Source: Acestrorhynchus altus (Eukaryota; Chordata; Actinopteri; Characiformes; Acestrorhynchidae). From it: 64,000 nucleotides of DNA. The position numbers and the translations under genes were made by a program. This document shows, one piece after another, positions 47,801-61,100 of the stretch. The stretch spans positions 2,351,268-2,415,267 of the forward strand of contig CM067522.1 in NCBI GenBank assembly GCA_034509495.1, written 5' to 3'. How positions within the stretch are numbered: the first letter of the stretch is position 1; every line of letters begins with the position of its first letter. The notes below the pieces were generated by a model. It was not told the origin of the DNA, ran no database searches, and saw only the letters and a program-made list of their open reading frames with translations.

Positions 47801-50800
47801 AATCATTGGTCAGCGTCAGCACCTGTGATGGGTTACGGTATGTACAAGAAAGGCTGCTTTTGTCAATTCTTATGTTTGCTGCATTCAATGGCTTATGAAC
47901 GGTGGCCTACAGTAAAAAGTGCTACTACCATATACACCGACCGGCCAAAGTCATGGGACACCGGTATGTAAATTGATTTTGAAGAGTACGCTTGGAAGAG
48001 CCCACACCGGTATCATTTATGAGGTGTTATCTCGCGAGGAAGGTTGAGCGATGGCCAGTGTGCTCACGGCAAAGCAATGAAATTACTGAAATTTGAGCGA
48101 GGACTGATAGTGGGTGCCAGAAGGATGGGATATTCCATTTCTGAAGTTGTGCAGGTATTTAACATTGTTGCATGTTTCCCGGGAAGAAGTCAAAGTAGGC
48201 ATTACCATCCACAGTGGACAGTGAAGTGGCCGCCCACAAGAGGTTAATGATGGTGGCTGGTGGTGTCTGGCTAGAATGTCCCTGTGAACAGACAAGTGCA
48301 TCTGGCAGAAATCACATCCACATGCAATGCAGAAGCCCCACCCACACGTATCCCACAGCTCAGTGCAGCATTCTTTAGCTTCCATTAGATATGGAAGCAG
48401 ATACCCACAAGAGAACCTCTGTTAATGCCACGACACCAGACACAGTGCCTTACCTGGGTTTGTGAGGTTGCTAACTGGATCCCAGAGGACTGGCAACATG
48501 TGGCATGGTCTGACGAGTCAAAGAACCAGTCAGGTTTTTGTGTAGCTCAGACCCCATGAAGCCATGGATCCCAACTGTCAATAAGCCACTTGGGTGGTGG
48601 TTCCATACTGTTGTGGGGTGTATTGTCATGGGTTTGGCCCACTGGTCTACCAATACACAATGACCATTTCCCTCTACATTTCACTTTTTGGTGACCGTTT
48701 GCAGCCCTTCATGGACTTCATGTACCCCCACAATGATGGGATATTCGAGCTGGATAATTCATTGTGCCACCTGGACCAGGCTGTACAGAATTGGTTCTGT
48801 GATGTATTCCCAGTACTCACGTGAAACTGTGGATCGAGGAACATTAAATGCCCATGCAACTTCAAAAAAGAAATCTGGCACCCACTTATCATGCCTAGCT
48901 GAAACTCTGATAATTCACATTGCCTTGCCATGCGTACACTGGCACACCATAACACCTCCCACCTTATAGAGGTGTGGGCATTAAAGGGACCGATAACAAT
49001 AGTGCTTTTCTGTCCTACACAGAACATCTTATCAGAAGGTTCTTTCAGGAAACAGCTACAATATCCCATTCTATCAAAAGGAAAATGCAATCGCCAGAAA
49101 TGGAACAATGCAAGCATTTCAGTGGTTTTTATACCAAAGAACCCTTTACATTTGTGAAGATTCTGCTAATGCAAATGAAACACTGCATTTCAGAGGATAC
49201 TTCCAGACAGCAGAGCAGAGGTTCCTCATTGAGCCTATGTCTGAAGACAGCGATGCTGACCATGCAGTGGTGAAGTACGAGGATGTCAGCGACACCCCGT
49301 TAGTGTGTGGGGTCACCAACACCAGCTGGGATGTGAACACTGGTGATTTCCCCCCTCGCGTCAGCAAATCACGATCTCGTGGTGCGGTAAGAGCGACACA
49401 ATGTTATTTTTAACCATTTTTAAAGTGGTGATAATTAAGACTAGCAGGCAGGATGGTAAAACACTATGGAACAGTTTCTCTGGCATGGACTGAAACTAAT
49501 CTTTGACAGATGGTAACACTGTCAAACACTGAAGGTCAGCTTCCCAGACCCATATAAAGTCTGAGCATTGATATAGCAGTTCATGGCATGACTGGGCATA
49601 GTTCTTGACAATATTCTAAAACTAATCTGAACCTAGAAAACTGGACTTACATGCATAAGTGCACTTCAGCCTAGGTTACTGCAGTGCTCAGTATTGCAAG
49701 TCATTACATTAATTTACAAATTAAATTAACAAATTTCCAATTTAATTAAATTCCAGTTTAAATACCAAAGGTGCTTCCAGTGCATGTTTACTGCTCTGTC
49801 CACATGTACATGCTCAACCTGCATACAGACTCTGACTGATCAGAGAGAGGGGGCGGGGCTGATGCTCAACCTGCATACAGACTCTGACTGATCAGAGAGA
49901 GGGGGCGGGGCTAATGCTCAACCTGTATAGAGACTCTGACTGATCAGAGAGAGGGGGCGGGGCTGATGCTCAACCTGTATACAGATTCTGACTGATCAGA
50001 GAGAGGGGGCGGGGCTTATTGATGTTAAATTCTGTACATTTTTACATCTCAAATCAAAACTTATTTGAGTAACCTAGAATCTCCTGAAAATAACAATATC
50101 TGTCATGTGACCATCTCCTATAACCAAAGTACGTCAAACTACAAAAACATCCCACAAATTTGTCCTAGAGCTGTAAAGGTTAATCTGATATTTTCTTGTT
50201 AACAGATTTCTAAAGAAATTACAGATTAATTATTACTTAATTTCTTCATTCCTTTCCTCTTGGGTAGGTGCCAACCATGTTCCAGCAACAAAAATACAAT
50301 GAACTCTTCATTGTGGCAGATAACAGAATGGTACGTGAACTGCAAGAACTTGCTTTTCTGCAGCCTAATAAAGGATCCAGTGACACTTCCTTCTAAAATC
50401 ATTTGTAGGTAGAAAACTGGTCTTGTGGTTTTGAGACTGTTTAACAGACTTTTACTGCATGAATCACAAGTTCTTGAGCCTTTTCCTGGACAAAAGCATC
50501 CTGGTAGTTGATTTGGAGAGAAATTGGTGTATAAATAACTATGTTTGGTCTATATTCCCACAGTATCAGAAGGCGGAAAGCAATGTGGACAAGGCGAAGA
50601 AGAGGATTTATGAAATCATCAACTTTGTCAATGCTGTGAGTGACCATCTGCATCATGCAGTCATTCATCATGCAAAGTGTTCATGGTTACATACAGAACA
50701 ACTTCTATCGGCTGCTCCCTTTAGGGGTCGCCACAGCGAATCATCTGCCTCCATCTTGCCCTGTCCCCTGCCTCCTCTACTCCTCTCTGTTATACCAACC

Positions 50801-52138
50801 ATCTCCATGTCCACCTTCACTAAATCCATAAACCTTCTCTGTCCAATATATCCACTATTCCTCCTCAACACATGTCCAAACCATCTCAACCTGGCCTCTC
50901 TGGCTTTATTTCCAAACTGCTCCACCTTCATTGTCCCTCTGGTCTGCTCGTTTCTAAGCTTGTCCATCCTTGTCACTCCTAACGAATGGTCACATACAGA
51001 ACTGTAGTGCTCAATTATTACACTAAATAAACTTCGAACCTTCAGGCATCTTTACATTTCCATCACTTTAACTCTTTTTCTTTTTTTGGGCAGGTTTATA
51101 AACCAGTCAACACCTTCATCGCTCTAACTGGTCTGGAAATATGGTCAGACTCTGATAAGATTGTGGTGACTGCCCCCGCTGGTGAGACCCTGGACAAATT
51201 TACCACCTGGAGGAATGACGTCCTGATGAAGAGGAAACGCCATGACAATGCTCATCTGATCACGTTAGTAAACAGCAGGCAATACTGTGAAATCAACTGG
51301 AATTGTCATCATATGCTAGTATATTACATTGATATATTCATTTATTATTAAATAAATTCATGTATATCATTAATTTATTCAACACATTGTAACTGCACAC
51401 AAGCAAGGTGGAGCTACGAGGCAGAGGGTCTGCAAATGATAACGATTCTGATCTGGGTTGTTTGTGTTTCAGTGGCATCGACTTTGAAGGTTCAACAGTG
51501 GGGCTGGCTTTCATTGGGACCCTGTGTTCAAGCCACTCTACTGGGGTCATCCAGGTAAGCTCAGTCTGATCGTCAGAACATCTAAAATTCACTCGTTTCC
51601 AACTGAATCAAATCCCAGTTCAAATGCCAAAGGAGCTTCCAGTGCATGTTTACAAGCTCAACCTGCACACAGACTCTGACTGATCAGTGAGAGGGGGCTT
51701 GGCTGATGACCTCACTGACCCATATTGAGTTATAGAGGAAAAAGTGAAGGGAGGGGCTATTTGCTCTCTTTCTTTGCTCGGTGTTCAAATTTCAGAATAA
51801 AAGTCCTGAGAATACATACACAAATAAGTTAATAAAGGATATTTAGGTTTTTTTTTTTTTTTTTTTTTTAAAGAACTAATATCCTTTAAATTATTACAAA
51901 TAACTCCTCAAAATTCCAAAAGGAATCTCAAGTTCCAACAGGATTTCTGAGACCTTATTAGCAAAAATAAATAAATAAATGTAGACGCAAATACATTTGA
52001 ACAGGAACAAATTCATATAAATATTTAAGTTTTTTTTATTTTTTTAATTACATTTTTAATTTTTGCATCTCAAATTAAGAGAAATGTAAGTAACCAATCA
52101 TCTATTACTACTACTACTACTACTACTACAACTACAAC

Positions 52139-52194
<56 letters not shown>

Positions 52195-55100
52195 TGTGGT
52201 GTCTCCTATACATTTTTTTAAAGTTTTGGTAAATAAAAGTATGTCCAAACTACAAAAACACCCCACAAAATTGGCTTATAGTTTTAAAGTTTCTTTAACC
52301 CTTGTCTTCTGCTTGCAAACTAAGATGTTATATTGCATAAGATTCAAACATTAAAGTATGGAGAAATAAAAGTTGCGCAATAATGCAGATGTTTCCCACA
52401 CTATTAAAGACTAAAACATAGTATGAGTAAGATGATGGGCAAGTGGTAATAATAGCATTTTTTTTTCTGGATAACATCTAAAATTAGAAAATCTTTGTGA
52501 AGCGTGAGAACAAATGAGACATAGAGAAAGTCATGTAGAGTAAGTACGGAAAACATATAGTGATATAAATGAAAGTACGTTTTTTATGCTCCACGTAAAG
52601 GGCTTTTAATCTCACTCCTGCATTAGCTAGATCAGAAGTGCTCTATTAGCTTTGGTGCTAAACTCTTCTGGGTTGTAGATGTCCAAAATAGTACAAACAG
52701 TTGTATGTTAGGTCAGTCGTCTAAATGAATCTCCAGTGTAAAGTGAATGTCTTCTCTTATCCTTCAGGACCATAACACAAACGCTATAGCTGTGGGAGCA
52801 ACCCTGTCCCACGAGATGGGCCACAACCTGGGCATGAACCATGACAGCAGTTCTTGTGTTTGTGCTGACACCACCTGCATCATGGCTCCTGCGCTCAGGT
52901 ATACATGGATGACACGTTAGTTAACCAGTTAACCACTCAAGACCACACTTCCAACTCTGGATCTGGAGAACCCCCTTCCTTCCATATTTCAGTGTTTACC
53001 ACATTCTCAACACACCTGACATCCTGTTCTGAACAGCCCTTCTGAAGTTGAAAGCTCTAAGTTTTAAAAGTGATCTCGATTCAACACTTCATGATACACT
53101 GATCGGCCATAACTGCAGGACCACCTCACTTAATCAGCTCCTCTGAGCACAGAGGAGCACTTTGTGGTTCACAGACTGTAGTTCATCTGTTCATCCTTTC
53201 ACCCTGATCTTCAATGATCAGGACCCCACAGGACCACCACAGAGCAGCTATTATGTGGGTGATGGGTCATTCTCAGCACCACCAACATGGTGGTGGTGCG
53301 TTAGTGGGTTGGAGTTCAGCATTTTGAGAGTAAACCAGGCTTAAATAAACACATTAATGACAAAAACCTTCCTTCGATTTGCATTTAAGGTTCTACACTT
53401 CCCCAACTAGCACCACAATGCTTTCATGCGCCTCACAACATTGGGATTTTGGGATTTTCAAGGTTTTCCAATGGGCAAATCCTGATCCACTGCAATAATG
53501 TAATATTAAAATGAACAGAAATGAAAAATGAAATCAAAGCAACACCAGAAACAGAAGCTAAACTCCTTCTTGGACCAGTGAGGGTGAGGGAGTGTGCCAG
53601 GTTCAAGCTGCTTCAAGCCTAACATTCTTTGAAGTGACTCACGTCGGTTTGTAGGTACAGACTTGCTTATGAATGCAGAACATGAATGTAACCAAATCAT
53701 TTCCTCTAGTTACTGACCAAGTAGTCATAGGGGAATATGTCTCTCCATTCCCATATTTGCAATGATACACCATGGAAATGGTTTCAACACACTTTTCCCA
53801 ATGTCTTACTAGAGGTCAAAGGAAGTGATGTGCCACCTTCCCCCAGTTCTCACTGGTCACAAAGCAGAGGGATGGGTGTACCCATTGCTGACACAGATGT
53901 GCAAATGCACACACAGCTTGTCTAGTCCCTGTAGAGAAGTACTGCCAACAGAATAGGACTCTCTGGAGCAGATTAACATCCTATTTGCACCATGTCTAAT
54001 GTCAGGCATGAGCAAGAAGGGTATAAAACCTCCCAGCATTGATCTGTGGAGCAGTGGAACAGTGTTCTCTAGAATGATGGTGCTCCAACCAGTATCCTTT
54101 ATTCAACACTTGTCACTGAATGGAATCAAATCCTCACAGCAAAGCTCCAAACTCTAGTAGAAAGCCTCCTTTGGACAATAGAGATATCTCCAACAAAAGC
54201 AGGATAAATTTAATTCCCTTATTTTCAGAAGAAATGATGAGAAGGTTTCCCAATACGTTTGTCCATATAGCATAGTTAGAAACCTCCACAGAGGTTCCAG
54301 AATCAGGCTGCTGTCCACCCCTAAATCTTCCCCTAAAGCTAAATCAGGTGCTTTCACTGTCATTCCAGTTACATCATCCCTCAGCATTTCAGCAGCTGCA
54401 GCGTGGAGAGCCTTGAGCAGTACCTAATCTCCCGCAACCCAGAGTGCCTGCTCAACAAACCCCTGCAGAGGGACCTCCTCCAGCCTGCCGTGTGTGGCAA
54501 TGGCTTCATGGAGACCGGAGAACAGTGCGACTGCGGATCTGTAACGGTAAATCAAGATATGTTTATACTTTTCCAGTCTGAAGTATGTCTTCAGTAGCTT
54601 GTAATCTTGGAATCAGCAGCTGGAATTCTGTATAAAATGTGTTCACATTTTCTTAAGTGCCATTCTAACGAATATGTAGCCAGACCCTGTTGCCCCATGT
54701 CCATACAATCCCCCCGCTGAAATGTGGGACCCTCCTCATTTTCCAGGGAGCAAAACAAATGTGGGAGGCTCCCACATAGAACGAAATGATCAGCAGAGGA
54801 ACCTCCCACAAATAAAATAACTGAAGCGGGACCACTCTGAGTTCCTTTGGCAGCTCAGAGTGGCTCAGCGGTCTAACCATGATCCTTGGATAGCAGGATC
54901 AAATCCCAGATCATGCTGTTTGCAAAACTGGCCATGCTCTTTCTGGGTGGGTGGATGGTGCTCTCTCTCCCAACATCTAACCATCTGTAAGCCACTGTAT
55001 CAGAGCTGAGGACCCGCCACTGTCCTCCAAGCACATTGGCTGGACAGCAATGGCTTCCTTGGAGAAGGCATGCACTTGTCTTCACCCTCGTCGTGTCAAG

Positions 55101-58100
55101 AAAATCATGTGATGGCGAGTCCTAACAGGGTTGGGCAAATGTCACTTCCAAATTGAGGGAATAAAGACTCTTCTGAACCATTATAAGACTCCTTGGCCAA
55201 CATTCATTCAACTTGATAGACGCAGGATCTGACTTTGACCTAGACTAGACAGATCTACAGCAGTAAGGCATCTTCTGAGCCACCCCTTTGTGAACAATGG
55301 TCTCAGTCTGAAAGGTTTCTGGCTCCAACACCAGCCACAAGTATATTCAAGCAAGTCAGAGACTGGCATCTACATGTGCATGAGACAAGAAAAGCATCCA
55401 CTCACACAATTCCCTGAAAGGCCTGAAAAATACCTCCAACAAGATCAGACACGTGTCCATAGCATACGTTCAAGCACTGAATACTCTGGAGAACAGATAC
55501 ATCAGGATGGCTCTTATCAGTAGAATTTATGGTTAATATCACACCAGCAGATAAAATAAAGAAACACTTTGCTCGATAGGACAACGTCAAGTATCTCAAC
55601 GTTCTGATTCACAGATGACACTGTCAGTTCACCACTGAGATTTAAAGACGTGCAAATACAGTATTTGTTAACACGCATTCCAATCTAAAACAGAGCCACC
55701 ATGAACCTGCTCAAACACATCTTAGAACTCTTCGGTCTGTGTTCTCGCCAGAACTGCACTAAAGTGAGGTGTTAACATACAGAACATTTCTGCAGGGACT
55801 TGTAATCTTGTGAGCTTTTGCGCATCCCGTCACCCCAGTCCACCCTCCTCTAAATCAACTGTCCATACTATCGGCTCCTCTGACCATACAGGAGCATTTT
55901 GTGGTTCTATAATTAGACTTTATTCTCCTCCTTTCACCCTGATCTTCAATGATCAGGACCTCACAGGACCACCACAGAGCAGCTATTATGTGGGTGGTGG
56001 GTCGTTCTCAGCACTGCAGTCACACTGACATGGTGGTGGTGTATTTGGCGTGTGTTACACTGGATATGAGTAGATCAGACACAGCAGTGCTGCTGGAGTG
56101 TTTAAACACTGTGTCCACTCACTGTCCACTCTATTAGACACTCCTACTGAGTGTCTCCACCTTGTAGATGTAAAGTCAGAGACAGAAGCTCGTCTGTTCC
56201 TGCACAGTTTGTGTTGGTCATCTAGTCCTTCATCGGTGCTCACAGGATGATGTCGGCTGGATATTTCTGGTTGGTGGAATGTTCTCAGTCCAGCAGTGAC
56301 ACTGAGGGGTTTAAACACTCCAGCAGCACTGCTGTCTGAGACACTCGTACCACCACGTCAGTGTCACTGTGGACACTGTAGAAACAAGAAGGTCGGCATA
56401 ATGTTATGGTTGATCCAAGTGAATACCACATGACACAATCCAAACATCTTCATTCATCTCCTGGTTTGGTAAATCAGTGCACAGTAGGTGATGTTAAATC
56501 AGATGCACTGCTGATGGAATCGAACACATTCAGGCGCTGGCTGGGGCGTCAAATACTTGTCACAATTCCTTTTTACTGTATTCCTGTAGAACCTGCATCT
56601 GTTCTAATGGGGTCTGGAGTTTCTACACTAAACTCCCTTACTGACCAGTATGACCTTTAAATAATGGGATTAGGTGTCTAACCCCTCCACAATGGAGGGT
56701 AAATCCTACCAGGAGCAGTTAGAACTGCAGTCTACCCTTCTTACTTTGTAACAACTTTACTCTATTTGTACTGAATTTACTTCTACCTGCTGTCTTTTGA
56801 CTCTCGCTGATGTGTGTGTGTTTGGGCAGGAATGCAAAAACCCATGCTGCAATGCCACCACCTGCAGGCTGACCAAGGGTTCGCAGTGTGCAGATGGAGA
56901 GTGCTGTCAGGATTGTAAGGTAAGTTCTAGTGCCACAAGAAGAAGTACTCCAGTCAGATCTGACATTATCTAACAGTTTTTAGCACCACAAAATAAAATG
57001 ATTCTGATGTGCCCTCGATGACAACTCCATAAGATGCGTGTTGAAGTGAAGACCATACTCACAGAGGTTGAGATAAGGAAAGGGAAACTCCAGAAACATG
57101 AGCTAGAGTTCTGGGAGGCTTTTTCCAACAACGCTTGAAGCCGGAGCTCACAACATTCCATGTAAGGGCAGGGCATTGAAGTTGAAAGAGAAGGAGATGA
57201 GGTGGTGGTAGGGTGCTTCATCATGAGGTGGTGAGGAGAGGAGCGGTTTTAAAGGGTGCACAGTTGAGGAGAGGAGGGGTTTGGGTGTGGTCCTTCTCCC
57301 AAACTTTAACTTCATGACTTAAACTTAATCCATTATTGGTGGCAAATGCTTTGAATAGTTTTGAAAAGGCTACAAAAAGGTCCTCTGTTAAGTGGTACTG
57401 CTTTGGCCCTCTTCTTCAATGATCAGGACCCCAGAGGACCACCACAGAGCAGCTATTATGTGGGTGGTGGGTCATTCTCAGCACTGTAGCAACACTGACG
57501 TGGTGGTGGTGTGTTAGTGTGTTGTGCTGGTACGAGTGGATCAGATACAGCAGTGCTGCTGGAGTGTTTAAACACTGTGTCCACTCACTGTCCACTCTAT
57601 TAGACCCTCCTATCTCGTTTCTCCACCTTGTAGATGTAAAGTCAGAGACAGAAGCTCAGGGCTTGGGGGGTGTTCATGTGCAACTTCCATGAGTCAGGAT
57701 CTCAAATTTATAATTCTGACAGCACGTTAGGGCTGCATAATACATGACTCATGAGCCAATGGCTTGATGACAACATCAACCAAAGACAAAGGTCAAGCTG
57801 ACATTGGCTTTGTGCATCTCTACAGCTTCATAGACTCCAGAAACAGGGCAAACAAAGCTCTGAAGAAAAGTAAAACTGATCCAGAAGCGTCCCCAAAGGA
57901 ACATGATTCCCAGTCACATCACCAGTACTCACTCTACCTTTCCCCACAATGTCATGCCTTACAGATCATGGATGCTTACAGTTTGTGCCGTCCCAAACAC
58001 GACGAGTGCGATCTGCCGGAGTACTGCACTGGAGACTCCAGCTTGTGCCCTGAAGATGTCTATGCCGTGAACGGGCTGCCTTGCAAAAATGGGAATGGCT

Positions 58101-61100
58101 ACTGCTTCAACGGTCAGTGCCCAAGGAGAGAAGACCAGTGCATCAAAATGTGGGGTTCAAGTGAGTACATGTGCTGAGACAGCATTTCATCGGAGCTGAC
58201 TCGTGATTATCCTCTTGTGCAGACGTGAACTTTAAGACCTTTACTGCTTTTGTTGTGCCTCAGCTGCCATGTTGGGAAGTAACTACTGCTATGACCAGAA
58301 CACAAGGGGTACATACTTCGCCTACTGCTCACGACCCTCCAAAGACCAGTACACCGGGTGTCAGAAACAGTGAGTGCTGTATCCATCCATTCCCATTAAA
58401 TGAAATCCCAGTTTAAATGCCAAAGCAACTTCCAGTGCATGTTCACTGCTCGTCCATGTGTACATGCTAAACCTGCATACGGACTCTAACTGATCAGTGA
58501 GAGGGGGCGGGGCTAACAACATGCAGTGGGGCTCACTGACCCAGATATTGGGTTATAGAGGAAAAGGAGAAGAGAGGAACCATTTGCCTGCTTTCTCTTT
58601 CAAATTTCAGAATAAAAGTCCCAAGAAGGTTTAATATTGACATAAAAATAAATGAGAAAAATAATGGATATTCAAGTTGTTTTTGTATTTGGACTAAATT
58701 GCTCAAACTTTGTGCATTTTTCATCTTAAACATTTTGGATGATCACTTCCCAAAAGGATTTCTTTAAAGCAAAAAAAGGCACAAATAAATTTTTGATCAA
58801 ATTCATAAAAATATTTACATCTCAGACAAATTTAGAAGTCTGGGATCAATATCTTGTATGTGTGACTGTCTCCTATAAATACTTTTGTAATTATTTGGTA
58901 AATAAAAGTACATCAAACTACAAAAACATCCCATAAAATTGGCCTGGAGTTCTAAAGGTTAAGCAGCGATAGCATCAGGAACAGCTTCAGCAGCCAGAAG
59001 ACTTTGCTATAGTTGTGTTGTAGCTCATCGTAGCTGCCCCTTCAGCTGTCGCTGCTTAAAGTCCCCATTACCTCACACATGGTGCATGAATTGAGGTCAA
59101 CAAGGATTTGAGCTTTGTTGACCATCGTATTAATGCATTGTGCTGAAAACCTCATGTTAACACTTCTGACCAATCACAAAGAGTTAAAAGTGATTCTCCT
59201 TGCCTCCGTGTCCTTAGGGATGTAATGTGTGGGAAGCTCTTCTGTGACAAAGGCCAGGACAGTCCGAACTATGGCCGCTTGGTCACGTTCAATAACTGCA
59301 AAGCCACTTTCTACAGTGACCCCGACAATGACTTCGGTCAAGTGGACACCGGTACCAAGTGTGGTGAAGAGAAGGTAATTTGCAGTGCAACAGGAAGAAA
59401 CATCTCCTTTCTTATAATACAACTACAATGTACCCAGTGTAGACACACCTCAACCATAGCTCCCAGTCCATTATCATCCACCTTTTAACAACTGATGTCT
59501 TCCATCATGACTGAGGCCTTCCTTGACATTTTGGAGGCTTGAACTGAAAAGATATGATCAAGCCTAAGAGTGTCCAGGGATTTGGGAATCTTGCAGTGGG
59601 TTTCAAGGTTAGAATAGTGCAATTTGAGGACATTTCAAGAACATCTGGGAAATGCTTATGCATGCAAAGCAGTACCTTCTACTTCTGGATATGAGACATA
59701 AATCAGTGCATCTGCAATACAACTGCAGAAGAATCACTCCTTGTCCTGTCTGTCTTCCAGGTGTGCAGTCAGAACCAGTGTGTGTCCTTAGAAGTTGCCT
59801 ACAAGGCAATTAACTGCTCAGCCAAATGCAAAGGACGTGGGGTAAGACTGAACACGCTGTCTGCCTTGCAGACCTTGTTATAGCTCGTGAGATCAGAGAT
59901 GGGTTGATTAATAGAGGGATGGGTTCATTAACACACAGGCCTATACAGTCATACAGAGGCTGCTTTAGTCACACAGACTTATGAATTACTTGCTAACCGG
60001 TTGGTTAAGTGCATGTTGTGGCGTCCCACAGGGCTCAATTGTAGGGCCTATGAAACTGAATAATTATAGTATGGATAGTGATATTTAAATATATATATAT
60101 AATTCATAATGCAAAATATCATCATGCTCTCTCTAACGTACCATGCTCTGGCTCAGACTGTTTTGAAAGAATGCTTCAAAAGCAGTCTTCAGCCAATAAG
60201 AAGCTGGAAACTGATTTTGACCAATGAAATTCCTGCCTATAATTATACTGGGATTGTCTGATATGGTGATTTTGGCAATTTTACCTGATCTACTGTTTAA
60301 CTCAGGCACCTTTGATAAAGTACCATAACAATGGTCAAACAATGGTCTCAGATAATGTGATTTATTACTCAGATGTAGTTCTATTAGTGTGTATAAGGCA
60401 GGTGTATAATCACATTTTCCGAACCAATGAGAATGTAGAGGAGCAATTTCACTGGCCAAAACCAGTTACCAGCTTCTGATTGGCTGAAGAATTTTGGCAG
60501 CTTTGTTGCATGGAGAAGTGTGTGCACTCGTGCAAGCTTTAAATTATGTACGAACACACTGATTGGACAGCGTGCAGCTTCACACAAGAGCAAAGCCGGT
60601 CGGCACGTGATCAATTTGAGAGCACGTTTACATTTCAATCTCGCTTCTCTAACGAAGCACTAAACAAACAAACGTAGAGTTTTTAAGATACAAGTGAGTC
60701 AGATTGTCAGATTTCAACCTTTCATATTACAGTGCATGTACAGATTTTCTGAGGTCATCTGGTATGAGGTCACCTTGGCATGCTTTGCATATCACTAGTG
60801 GTAACCATCACCAACCACTGCACTAGAGATAGCAAGAGCAGCAGCCAATACAATGTGATGAGTGTAAATATGTGTACCCCACCCCACAGGTGTGTAACCA
60901 CAAGCTGGAGTGCACCTGTGAAGCTGGCTGGCTCCCACCTGACTGCCAGAGGCAGGCCGGCAGCGGCTTATCTAGAAGTACGTTCTTCTTTGCACCATTT
61001 CTATGACACTACATGTCCAATATGCCATACATTGCCACTAGATGTTGTACTTCTGGAAAGAGGAAAGTATGAGAAACAGACCTTGCATGTTTCAGGTCTT

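Noticed and set aside
50459..51007. 182-codon open frame
   Set aside because: It runs through a true 72-bp adam28 exon, an intron and the antisense of a LINE fragment, so it is not one gene.
57764..57964. Upstream extension of the disintegrin-loop exon
   Set aside because: It is in frame by chance; the acceptor at 57957-57964, exon phase and family length all place the exon start at 57965.
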